From assembly GCA_040007355.1 (NCBI GenBank), contig JBDTVE010000016.1:1-15629 (forward strand): DNA of 15,629 nt, written 5' to 3'. How positions within the stretch are numbered: position 1 is the first letter of the stretch; every line of letters starts with the position of its first letter. Shown piece by piece: positions 1 to 6,158 of the stretch. Made by a program: the position numbers and the translations under genes. The notes beneath the pieces are model-generated. The model made no database searches. It saw only the letters and a list, made by a program, of their open reading frames with translations, and was not told where the DNA came from. The stretch comes from JACMLD01 sp040007355. GTDB lineage: Bacteria > Bacteroidota > Bacteroidia > Chitinophagales > Chitinophagaceae.

Positions 1-954
1 GGCTGTCCTGCAGGGCTTCCCCTGTCTGCCGCAGACTTCGTGGAAGATATAGAAAGACGGAAAGGTGGCACCCAAAAAGGCACCACGCCCCGAAAAGAAG
101 ACGATCTGCCTCTTTTTAAAAGCGGTCTTTTTAATGGTAAAACTACCGGCGCACCCATTACCATCCTGTTCGAAAACAAAAACACCCGCAGCGGTGATTA
201 CGAAAAACAGCGGTCCGTGCCAAGACCGGGGCATGCTGATTTTGTAGCACATGCAAAATTTGGCGGCTACGAGGATTTCCGGGGCGGCGGCCATTTTAGC
301 GGAAGACTAACCGTTTGCCTGGTGGCGGCAGGTGTTATCGCAAAAAAAATATTAGCGCTTGTAGCAGTTAAAACGGAAGCCCCGACAAAAAGCGATGGTA
401 TAAAAGTAACCGCCACCATCCTTGAAATTGGCGGAGAAACTGATTTGGAGAAAGGCCTGCAGAAAGCCATTGATAACAAAGATTCAGTGGGCGGTATCGT
501 AGAATGCAGAACAAACGGGCTGCCGGTTGGGCTGGGAGAGCCTTTTTTTGATTCGGTTGAATCTGTTGTGAGTCATGCCGTTTTTGCCATACCCGCCATA
601 CGGGGTGTTGAGTTTGGTACCGGCTTCGCCGCTGCTAAAATGTTTGGCGTTGAACACAACGATGCCATTGAAGACAAAACCGGCAAAACAAAAACCAACC
701 ATGCCGGTGGAGTAGTGGGGGGCATCACCAACAGTAATGAACTGGTATTCCGCATAGCCGTTAAACCAACTTCGTCCACGCCAAAAGAGCAGCAGACCCT
801 GAACTGGGAAACCGGCACGGTGGAAAGTTTTTCTGTAAAGGGACGGCACGACCTGTGCATTGCCTTAAGGGTGCCGGTTGTACTGGAAGCGGTAACGGCC
901 CTGGTGCTGGTTGATTTCCTGATGCTGGAACACCATATCAAAAGAATCCTGTAA
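1..954 (+). CDS. aroC: Chorismate synthase, 5' end cut off by window edge
   Basis: Chorismate synthase makes chorismate from 5-enolpyruvylshikimate-3-phosphate, the last step of the shikimate pathway. It is cytoplasmic and needs reduced FMN. Frame 1 is open from base 1 and reads GCPAGLPLSADFVEDIERRKGG, the conserved run after the family's N-terminal signature. The GTG at position 40 is therefore an internal valine codon, not the start. Visible hallmarks are RKGGxQKGTTPRKED, RPGHADF, GGGHFSGR, NHAGGVVGGITNSN and the C-terminal GRHDLCIALR...VLEAVTALVLVDFLM signature. About 317 residues are present. A typical enzyme is about 360, so roughly 35-45 N-terminal residues lie outside the window. No frameshift is seen. 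The next gene starts 8 bp after the stop, suggesting co-transcription. Identity is near certain; the true start cannot be seen. Confidence 0.97.
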   Translation, partial: GCPAGLPLSAADFVEDIERRKGGTQKGTTPRKEDDLPLFKSGLFNGKTTGAPITILFENKNTRSGDYEKQRSVPRPGHADFVAHAKFGGYEDFRGGGHFSGRLTVCLVAAGVIAKKILALVAVKTEAPTKSDGIKVTATILEIGGETDLEKGLQKAIDNKDSVGGIVECRTNGLPVGLGEPFFDSVESVVSHAVFAIPAIRGVEFGTGFAAAKMFGVEHNDAIEDKTGKTKTNHAGGVVGGITNSNELVFRIAVKPTSSTPKEQQTLNWETGTVESFSVKGRHDLCIALRVPVVLEAVTALVLVDFLMLEHHIKRIL

Positions 955-962
955 TTTTCAGT

Positions 963-1265
963 ATGCCTGTTATCTTCCATATAACCACTGCCGATGAATG
1001 GCAGCTCGCCCAGGGAAACGGCGTATATACGTCGCCGTCATTACAGTCGGAAGGATTTATCCATTGTTCGGCCAATGATGCCCAGGTAGCAGGTGTGCTG
1101 CAACGTTATTTTGCCGGTAAAACAAAGTTGGTAAAATTGTCGGTTGATACCGATAAACTGAACAGCCGGTTTATCTATGAATGGTCGCCTTCCACAGCGG
1201 ATACTTTCCCGCATATTTACGGTTCCATTAACCTGGACGCAGTGATTGCAACAGAAAATGTTTAA
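963..1265 (+). CDS. DUF952 family protein
   Basis: A 100-residue protein with the DUF952 pattern: an N-terminal IFHITT segment (residues 4-9), EGFIHCS (30-36), a central AGKTKLVKLSVD strand (51-62) and FPHIYG (82-87) before LDAVI. The conserved histidines H6, H34 and H84 are visible. The length is normal for this single-domain family. Biochemical function is unknown. From memory, the fold has been compared with ADP-ribosyltransferase-like folds, but I do not infer an activity from that. There is no signal peptide, so it is probably cytoplasmic. The ATG lies 8 bp downstream of the aroC stop, so it is probably in the same transcript. A functional link to aromatic biosynthesis is not implied. 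Confidence 0.88.
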   Translation: MPVIFHITTADEWQLAQGNGVYTSPSLQSEGFIHCSANDAQVAGVLQRYFAGKTKLVKLSVDTDKLNSRFIYEWSPSTADTFPHIYGSINLDAVIATENV

Positions 1266-1273
1266 ATTAGCAG

Positions 1274-1457
1274 AGGCATAATTTTATTGTGAATGCTTCT
1301 TTGCAGGTGTTGCCCATTGTTCGCAACAGACACCCTATGAATGGGTGGATGACGCCATTGCCGTTGTCCGCAATCGGGTATTAAATATGAGGTGGGTACC
1401 TTTGCAACGGTATTGGAAGGCCGTTACCTGGAGGTGATGCAGGTGATACACGATGAC
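1274..1457 (+). pseudogene. Decayed thiamine-binding (MTH1187/YkoF-like, DUF77) gene, frameshifted and truncated
   Basis: Three consecutive frames carry parts of one small protein. Near 1277-1333 the frame reads HNFIVNASLQVLPIVRNRHP. At about 1333 it shifts to YEWVDDAIAVV (1336-1368). At about 1370 it shifts again to QSGIKYEVGTFATVLEG and on to YLEVMQVIHD (1371-1454). Joined, these match the first two-thirds of the roughly 95-residue MTH1187/Ecm15 family: a VLPIV strand, a HPYxWVDxAI helix, SGIKYEVGxFxTVxEG and a VMxVI helix. Family members bind thiamine-like ligands. No convincing ATG is present (a GTG lies at 1289), and the last third is missing, replaced after about 1457 by hairpin-rich sequence. 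Two frameshifts, a lost end and no start indicate a relic. The two shifts could also be sequencing errors, but the missing C-terminus would remain. Confidence 0.72.
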
Positions 1458-1509
1458 TCCCCCTTTTTCCATCCACAGATTGCTTCATTTCATTCGCAAT
1501 GACGAGTCA

Positions 1510-1525
1510 TGCTGAAGAGTCAGCA
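1510..1525. repeat. Short perfect hairpin in repeat-like intergenic sequence
   Basis: TGCTGA (1510-1515) and TCAGCA (1520-1525) form a perfect 6-bp stem with a 4-base loop. Just upstream, ATTGC (1479-1483) and GCAAT (1496-1500) flank a 12-base spacer. From memory, this style of sequence (GTCATGCTGA..TCAGCA and GATTGCTTC..GCAATGACG) resembles short dispersed intergenic repeats common in Bacteroidota and other bacterial genomes. Only one copy of each is in this window, so the repeat status is inferred. No coding function is seen here. Confidence 0.4.
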
Positions 1526-1573
1526 CATCATTATTTTGATCAGTTCCCAATTTCATTTGCAACAACGCCGATC

Positions 1574-1606
1574 GGGTGGGTCGCCCTTTCTTCGGGCGGC
1601 TCACCC
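1574..1606. repeat. Long GC-rich hairpin, REP-like or terminator-like
   Basis: GGGTGGGTCGCCC (1574-1586) pairs over all 13 positions with GGGCGGCTCACCC (1594-1606), with two G-T wobbles and a 7-base loop. It lies between the DUF77 relic and the convergent minus-strand dipeptidase gene, so it could end transcription from either side. No T-run follows directly on either strand, so an intrinsic terminator is not demonstrated. A dispersed palindromic element is the other reading. The remaining sequence to 1690 shows no gene I can support. Confidence 0.55.
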
Positions 1607-1690
1607 TCTTCATCAAACCACACTTAAAGCGAGGCCGGGGTATTGGTAAAGGTTTTTTTGCGGAAACGGAAATCGACGGTGCAGCCGTGT

Positions 1691-2416
1691 TTATTTACCC
1701 CTCAATTCTTTAAACTCAAGATCCAATGCCTCGTAATAATTCTTCTCATCGGGCCATGAAAAATGCCACCATTCCGTTTCAAATATGTTAAAGCCGTATT
1801 TTTCCATGATATCGCGGAGCATCTTACGGTTTTGCAGTGCGTCAAATGGCAGGTTCATAAAAGTATAATGGGCAGTATCGCTGAAATTGTCGAACCCGGT
1901 AGGCATTTGTAATTCTTTGCCATTGTGCAGGTAAATAAGGGTCAGGTCTACTGCCGTACCACGGTTGTGCCCACTTCCTTTTTTTGGATCCGCCACATAT
2001 TTTTCGTTGAGTACCAGCTCCCAGAATCTTTCCGTTATTGAATAAGGCCGGTAGGCATCCCATATTTTCAAACCCATTCCTTTTCCGTTCAATTCTTTTT
2101 GAACCAATGCCAACGCTTTTACTACCGGCAGCCGCAGAAAAGTATAACTGGTTCTTGCGGGGTACATATTTCGGCGCATAAAATTTTTGTCTGAAGCATA
2201 TTTCAGATCGTATACAATATCCGGAATTCGGGTTTTTAATTCCACCATTTGTTTGTTGCTATCAGCCTTTACAGTAGCTTCATACATGGCAATATCTTTG
2301 ATCACAGGAATACCATATTTACTCAGTGGTGGTTGAACCCCCTGACCTAAAACCATTGAACAGGCAAAAACAAGCAATGTTGTTGAAAAAAAATGCCTTA
2401 GTTTAGGTAAAATCAT
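1691..2416 (-). CDS. Secreted D-Ala-D-Ala dipeptidase, VanX/DdpX type (M15D)
   Basis: A 241-residue zinc peptidase of the M15D group, which hydrolyses the dipeptide D-Ala-D-Ala. Visible signatures are the DAYRP motif (residues 120-124), SGHNRGTAVD (148-157) giving zinc ligands H150 and D157, and ETEWWH with the catalytic-base candidate E215 and zinc ligand H218. The H-to-D spacing of 7 and the ExxH spacing match VanX. Residues 1-25 are a hydrophobic export signal ending near VLGQG. The FACS around C19 is a poor lipobox, so lipidation is uncertain. The product is thus probably periplasmic, as with DdpX, which scavenges D-Ala-D-Ala, rather than cytoplasmic VanX. The gene is divergent from the L,D-transpeptidase, with 48 bp between the two starts. 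Vancomycin resistance should not be assumed: no vanH or vanA homologue is visible. Confidence 0.9.
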   Translation of the reverse strand: MILPKLRHFFSTTLLVFACSMVLGQGVQPPLSKYGIPVIKDIAMYEATVKADSNKQMVELKTRIPDIVYDLKYASDKNFMRRNMYPARTSYTFLRLPVVKALALVQKELNGKGMGLKIWDAYRPYSITERFWELVLNEKYVADPKKGSGHNRGTAVDLTLIYLHNGKELQMPTGFDNFSDTAHYTFMNLPFDALQNRKMLRDIMEKYGFNIFETEWWHFSWPDEKNYYEALDLEFKELRGK

Positions 2417-2419
2417 TGA

Positions 2420-2427
2420 TAAATTTG
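2420..2427 (+). promoter_or_regulatory. Possible Bacteroidota -7 box upstream of the L,D-transpeptidase gene
   Basis: TAAATTTG fits the Bacteroidota sigma-ABfr -7 consensus TAnnTTTG and lies 38 bp before the ATG at 2465. No clear TTG -33 element is found at the usual spacing, so the call is weak. The 48-bp divergent gap must hold promoters for both neighbours. No good minus-strand box was seen. Confidence 0.3.
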
Positions 2428-2464
2428 GTTTTTTCGAAATTACAGTATCTTTTTACATATTAAT

Positions 2465-4171
2465 ATGAGGAATATTATCCCCGGCAATCCTTTTTTTTGT
2501 CAAATTAAGCATTTGTTGCTCATTGTTACCGTTTACTGTTTTGTTTCCTGCAATAATACTGAACAAAAGCCACCGGAAGTGGTGGTGGTTAAAAACCCTG
2601 AAAAAATTGATGAAAAGATAGCCGAATTGCTACAGTCTTCGGTTCAATATATTATTGCGAACAAAGGCAAACTCAACGACTCCGTTGTTTTACTCCACCC
2701 CAATCTTGTAGACAGTGTTTACCGCAAGGGTGATTATCGGCCGCTCTGGAGTTCAGACGAAAAATGGAACAGCCTGGCCGATTCCATGTATGCGTTTATC
2801 CGGGATTCAAAATTATACGGGTTGTTTCCTTCAGACTACAATAAATCCTCGCTGACCAATATCCGTAGTGGCATGACCGCTGATTCGCTGCACAAAAAAA
2901 ACGCAGTCTTATGGACCCGGGCTGATCTCCTGATGACGGATGCATACCTGGCCATTGCCCACGACCTGGCCCTTGGCAGGATGGCCAGGGACAGCGTTAC
3001 CCTGCGCAATGATTCTTCCATTAACGACGCATTTTTCCTGGCAAATTTCCAGGAAGCCCTTGCACGGAAAAATATACGCGGCGCGCTGGAACAACTGGAA
3101 CCGAAATTAAAAGGCTATGTTGATCTCAAAGCGGCCATCCCGCGTTTCCTGGATTCTGCCGAGCTCCGGGAAACAACCTATATAGTGTATCCGGACAAGG
3201 ATTCCGCCTCCCTCATGAAAAAAGTTGCGGCAAGGCTGACAGAACTGGGTGAGCTGCAACCGGAAGGCGATACCGTGCTGAAAGACGCCATCCGTAAATA
3301 CCAGAAACAAAAAGGGATACCCACAACGGGCAGGGTGGGCGAAAAAACTGTGGCGAGCCTTAATATCAGCGACTGGCAGAAATTCAAAAGAATTGCAGTT
3401 AACCTGGATCGTTATAAATTATTGCCCGATTCTTTGCCGCACCAGTATATATGGGTAAACCTGCCGGGTTTTTACCTGCAGCTTTGGAATGATGATACAC
3501 TGGTGCTGCAATCAAAAATAGTGGTGGGCAAACCACTTACCCGAACCCCCCTGCTAACCAGCAAAATAACTGATATGGTAACCTATCCGCAATGGACCAT
3601 ACCCGAAAGCATTATTGCAAAAGAAGTATTGCCCGGCCTGAAAAAAGACACCAATTACCTGAAGAAAAAAGGATATAGCCTGATCAACACAAAGGGCGAT
3701 GAAGTGTATGCCTCTTCGGTAAAATGGGCGAAATATACAAAAGGCATTCCCTATAAAGTGGTACAGGGCAGCGGAGACGACAACGCCCTGGGGATATTGA
3801 AATTTAATTTTAACAACAAGTACAGTGTTTACCTGCACGATACCAACCAGCGTTATTATTTCAGCAGAAGCTTCAGGGCTTTAAGCCATGGTTGTGTACG
3901 GGTGCAGAAATGGGATAAACTGGCTCATTTCATTATCAACAACGACAGCCTGAACGCAGCACCCAACGCGAATACGTTTAAAACGGATTCATTAAAAGCC
4001 TGGTTAACCCGTAAAGAAAAGCACGTTATACCGGTGAGAACAAAATTGCCGGTATTTGTCCGCTATGCCGGTTGCGAAGGCGTGAATGGCTCGGTAAAAT
4101 TTTATGACGATATTTACAATGAAGACAAGCTGCTGAGCGAACGCTATTTTGCCAATAAACCTGTTAATTAA
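2465..4171 (+). CDS. L,D-transpeptidase lipoprotein, LdtD/YcbB-like (YkuD domain)
   Basis: A 568-residue murein L,D-transpeptidase, which makes 3-3 cross-links between diaminopimelate residues using tetrapeptide donors. Residues 13-29 are an export signal ending in FVSC, a plausible lipobox with lipidated C29. Domains in order are a helical scaffold domain (about 60-240) as in E. coli LdtD, a PG_binding_1 domain (about 245-300, VLKDAIRKYQKQKGIPTTGRVG in two parts) and the YkuD catalytic domain (about 325-495). The active-site motif is SHGCVRV with H475, nucleophile C477 and R479, plus upstream H458 in YLHDT. All expected catalytic residues are present. Length and architecture match YcbB-type rather than short Ldt enzymes. 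Its TAA overlaps the ATG of the RlpA-like gene by one base, implying coupled translation. The divergent D-Ala-D-Ala dipeptidase supports a wall-metabolism setting. Confidence 0.93.
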   Translation: MRNIIPGNPFFCQIKHLLLIVTVYCFVSCNNTEQKPPEVVVVKNPEKIDEKIAELLQSSVQYIIANKGKLNDSVVLLHPNLVDSVYRKGDYRPLWSSDEKWNSLADSMYAFIRDSKLYGLFPSDYNKSSLTNIRSGMTADSLHKKNAVLWTRADLLMTDAYLAIAHDLALGRMARDSVTLRNDSSINDAFFLANFQEALARKNIRGALEQLEPKLKGYVDLKAAIPRFLDSAELRETTYIVYPDKDSASLMKKVAARLTELGELQPEGDTVLKDAIRKYQKQKGIPTTGRVGEKTVASLNISDWQKFKRIAVNLDRYKLLPDSLPHQYIWVNLPGFYLQLWNDDTLVLQSKIVVGKPLTRTPLLTSKITDMVTYPQWTIPESIIAKEVLPGLKKDTNYLKKKGYSLINTKGDEVYASSVKWAKYTKGIPYKVVQGSGDDNALGILKFNFNNKYSVYLHDTNQRYYFSRSFRALSHGCVRVQKWDKLAHFIINNDSLNAAPNANTFKTDSLKAWLTRKEKHVIPVRTKLPVFVRYAGCEGVNGSVKFYDDIYNEDKLLSERYFANKPVN

Positions 4172-4581
4172 TGAAGAGCCTAATCTGCACGTTTTTACCT
4201 ATTTTTCTTGCCGTTGCTGCGGCACCGGCGCAACCCAGGCCTCCGGGTAAAACAGGCCAGGCCAGGCATAAGCGTATAGAATATGGAACGGCCAGTTATT
4301 ATGCCAATAAATTCCAGGGCCGTCCTACTGCCAGCGGGGAACGCTATGATAAAAATAAAATGACATGCGCCCACAATTCTCTTCCCATGGGCACCTGGAT
4401 CAAAGTAACCAATATTAAAAACAAACGCTCAGTGATAGTAAGGGTAACAGACAGGCTACACCATAGCAATAAAAGACTGGTGGATCTCTCCATGATTGCC
4501 GCCGCCAGGCTGGGTTATCTGAGAAAAGGACTAACCCGTGTAAAGGTAGAAGTGCTGGCTAAAAAGCATCCGGATAATTAG
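4171..4581 (+). CDS. RlpA-like septal ring lytic transglycosylase (single DPBB domain)
   Basis: A 136-residue exported protein: signal peptide about 1-20 (ending AAAPAQ), then a double-psi beta-barrel domain (about 37-130). RlpA enzymes cleave peptidoglycan glycan strands stripped of stem peptides, often at the division septum. Family landmarks are GTASYYANKFQGRPTASGERYD (37-60, in two parts), MTCAHNSLPMGTWIKVTN and VRVTDR...RLVDLS. E57, H68 and D94 have the same spacing (11 and 37 residues) as the E120, H131 and D157 I recall as important in Pseudomonas RlpA, so activity is plausible. There is no C-terminal SPOR domain, so septal targeting through denuded glycan is not shown. The ATG starts on the last base of the preceding stop (TAATG), which fixes the start. 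Confidence 0.9.
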   Translation: MKSLICTFLPIFLAVAAAPAQPRPPGKTGQARHKRIEYGTASYYANKFQGRPTASGERYDKNKMTCAHNSLPMGTWIKVTNIKNKRSVIVRVTDRLHHSNKRLVDLSMIAAARLGYLRKGLTRVKVEVLAKKHPDN

Positions 4582-4624
4582 GCACAGACGTTAACAAATA
4601 TTTCACACTTTGAAACCTACACTT

Positions 4625-4632
4625 TATTTTTG
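4625..4632 (+). promoter_or_regulatory. Bacteroidota -7 promoter box for the OmpA-family gene
   Basis: TATTTTTG matches TAnnTTTG exactly and sits 25 bp before the ATG at 4658, giving a short leader. A TTTG occurs at 4609-4612, but its spacing (12 bp) is shorter than the usual 19-21, so the -33 element is not identified. The 76-bp gap after the RlpA-like gene is consistent with a separate promoter here. Confidence 0.45.
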
Positions 4633-4657
4633 TCCCCTACATTAAAACTGTCTTGTT

Positions 4658-6004
4658 ATGAAGAAATTACTCTTCCTGCTACTGTTTTCCCCGGGTTTGC
4701 TTCAACTGGCACATGGACAGGATAATAATAATTATATAAAACAGCCCCTGCTGGGTGTTAATTTCCTTTTCAACGATTTTAATGGTGGCGGCTACATAAA
4801 AAAATTTGGTTTGAACCGCGCAATAAGGGATAAGCAATTAAACCAGTTTAAAAATATGGCACCGGGGCTGGCCATCAGTTACCTGCGCGGCATTTCCCAA
4901 CACCTTGATCTATCAGCAGGGATCGGGGGTTCCTTCCTTGACTACCCTATTTCCGGTAAGGATGCTTTTGGCAATGACAACCTGCTGCTGGAGGGCGATG
5001 TTACCGTGAATGCAAAATTATTAACAGATAAATACTGGTTTACACCTTATTTAACCACCGGCGTAGGCGCGTCAAAATACAAGGGATATTATGGGGCTTT
5101 TGTACCCTTCGGCACTGGTTTCCAGGTTAATTTTTACGACGAAGCATTTCTTTTTATCAATGCACAGTATCGTTTTGGTATCACGGAAAATACATCCAAC
5201 CATCTTTATTACAGCATTGGCGTTGCAGGCAGTATTACCAATAAAAAGGAATCAAAACCCCTGCCGCCACCACCGCCACCGGTTATGGAACCTCCTAAAG
5301 ACAAGGATGGAGATGGCGTAGTAGACAGCCTGGATGCCTGTCCGGATGTTGCAGGCCTGGCAAAGTTTGGTGGCTGTCCCGATTCAGATGGTGACGGCAT
5401 TCCCGACAAAGAAGACAAATGCCCCACCGTTGCCGGCTTGGCTCGCTACCAGGGCTGCCCCATCCCCGACCGCGATAAAGACGGTATCAACGACGAGGAA
5501 GACAAATGCCCCGATCTTGCCGGCTTGGCTCGTTACCAGGGCTGCCCCATTCCGGACCGCGACAAAGACGGTGTAAACGATGAAGAAGATAAATGTCCAG
5601 ACCTGCCCGGCAACGCGGCCAACAGCGGTTGCCCGGTTATTAAACAGGAAGAAATTAAAAAAGTGGAATATGCCGCCAAGAATATCTTTTTTAATTCCGG
5701 CAAATCAGTGCTATTGACCAAATCATTTAAGCCATTGAACGAAGTAGCGGTAATTTTAAACGAAAACAAAAACCTTAAACTTGACCTTGATGGCTATACA
5801 GATAATTCGGGCAAGGCCGACAAAAACCAAACACTCAGCCAGTCACGCGCAGATGCTGTAAAAAAATACATGATCAGCAAAGGAGTGGAAGCAAGCAGGC
5901 TGTTATCTGTGGGACATGGCATCGACAACCCCGTGGCAGATAATAAATCGGCCGCGGGACGCGCCAAAAACCGCCGCGTGGAATTACACCTGAAATATTA
6001 TTAA
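4658..6004 (+). CDS. OmpA-family outer membrane protein with thrombospondin type 3 repeats
   Basis: A 448-residue protein linking the outer membrane to peptidoglycan. Residues 1-20 are a signal peptide (ending LAHG). About 30-195 is a beta-strand-rich region with alternating hydrophobic residues and repeated glycines, likely a small beta-barrel. Residues 201-213 are a proline-rich linker. Four acidic calcium-binding TSP3 repeats (215-326) carry D-x-D-x-D-G-x-x-D-x-x-D-x-C-P. The C-terminal OmpA domain (about 337-447) has FFNSGKSVLL, GYTDNSG with D382, LSQSRADAV and RAKNRRVEL, which bind diaminopimelate-containing peptidoglycan. The arrangement is common in Bacteroidota OmpA/OprF-like proteins. 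It has its own -7 box and is followed by an intrinsic terminator, so it is probably monocistronic and well expressed. It need not be co-regulated with the upstream wall enzymes. Confidence 0.93.
   Translation: MKKLLFLLLFSPGLLQLAHGQDNNNYIKQPLLGVNFLFNDFNGGGYIKKFGLNRAIRDKQLNQFKNMAPGLAISYLRGISQHLDLSAGIGGSFLDYPISGKDAFGNDNLLLEGDVTVNAKLLTDKYWFTPYLTTGVGASKYKGYYGAFVPFGTGFQVNFYDEAFLFINAQYRFGITENTSNHLYYSIGVAGSITNKKESKPLPPPPPPVMEPPKDKDGDGVVDSLDACPDVAGLAKFGGCPDSDGDGIPDKEDKCPTVAGLARYQGCPIPDRDKDGINDEEDKCPDLAGLARYQGCPIPDRDKDGVNDEEDKCPDLPGNAANSGCPVIKQEEIKKVEYAAKNIFFNSGKSVLLTKSFKPLNEVAVILNENKNLKLDLDGYTDNSGKADKNQTLSQSRADAVKKYMISKGVEASRLLSVGHGIDNPVADNKSAAGRAKNRRVELHLKYY
5300..5635 (+). repeat. Tandem repeats encoding four TSP3 calcium-binding units
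   Basis: The coding repeats are 26-29 codons each. The two best-preserved adjacent units (5420-5506 and 5507-5593, 87 bp each) differ at 13 of 87 positions by hand count, mostly at third codon positions, so the protein repeat is more conserved than the DNA. The outer units are more diverged. The pattern fits an old in-frame duplication kept by selection and could allow repeat-number change by recombination. Confidence 0.85.
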
Positions 6005-6024
6005 TCTATATTGAACGGTAGGTG

Positions 6025-6060
6025 AAAAGCAGCTCATTAACCATGGGTTGCTTTTTTTTT
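6025..6060 (+). terminator. Intrinsic terminator after the OmpA-family gene
   Basis: Bases 6025-6037 (AAAAGCAGCTCAT) pair with 6043-6055 (ATGGGTTGCTTTT) over 13 positions with two G-T wobbles and a 5-base loop. The stem runs into a T tract ending at 6060. It starts 20 bp after the OmpA stop codon. This is the clearest rho-independent terminator in the window and separates the OmpA gene from the M14 run. Confidence 0.78.
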
Positions 6061-6066
6061 GTTGCT

Positions 6067-6099
6067 TTGTTTCATACATTCACCAAGTATAATATTTTG
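6067..6099 (+). promoter_or_regulatory. Possible promoter for the M14-to-symporter gene run
   Basis: A TTG at 6067-6069 is followed about 20 bp later by TATAATATTTTG (6088-6099), a near match to the Bacteroidota -7 box: TA and TTTG are present, but not at exactly the two-base gap. The -33/-7 distance is right. It lies just after the OmpA terminator and about 60 bp before the M14 ATG. The rest of 6100-6158 shows no other motif. Confidence 0.38.
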
Positions 6100-6158
6100 T
6101 ACGCAACAATAGCCTGTTATTGACCGCTGCAAAATTTTTTCCTTAATGTATACGGCAG

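Noticed and set aside
40..954. GTG at 40 as the start of chorismate synthase
   Set aside because: The frame stays open to base 1 and encodes conserved family residues (GCPAGLPLSA) upstream, so the gene is partial and the GTG is internal.
1624..1690. Minus-strand fragment reading HGCTVDFRFRKKTF up to a stop at 1624
   Set aside because: It has no start and a stop shortly upstream within the dipeptidase end. About 27 codons with no recognised family is too little to call a gene relic.
1691..2416. A vancomycin resistance (vanX) cassette
   Set aside because: The protein has an export signal, whereas VanX is cytoplasmic, and no vanH, vanA or vanRS-type gene is nearby. A DdpX-like recycling role is more likely.
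5300..5635. CRISPR-like or non-coding tandem repeat
   Set aside because: The repeats are in frame, encode the TSP3 motif and have no distinct spacers.
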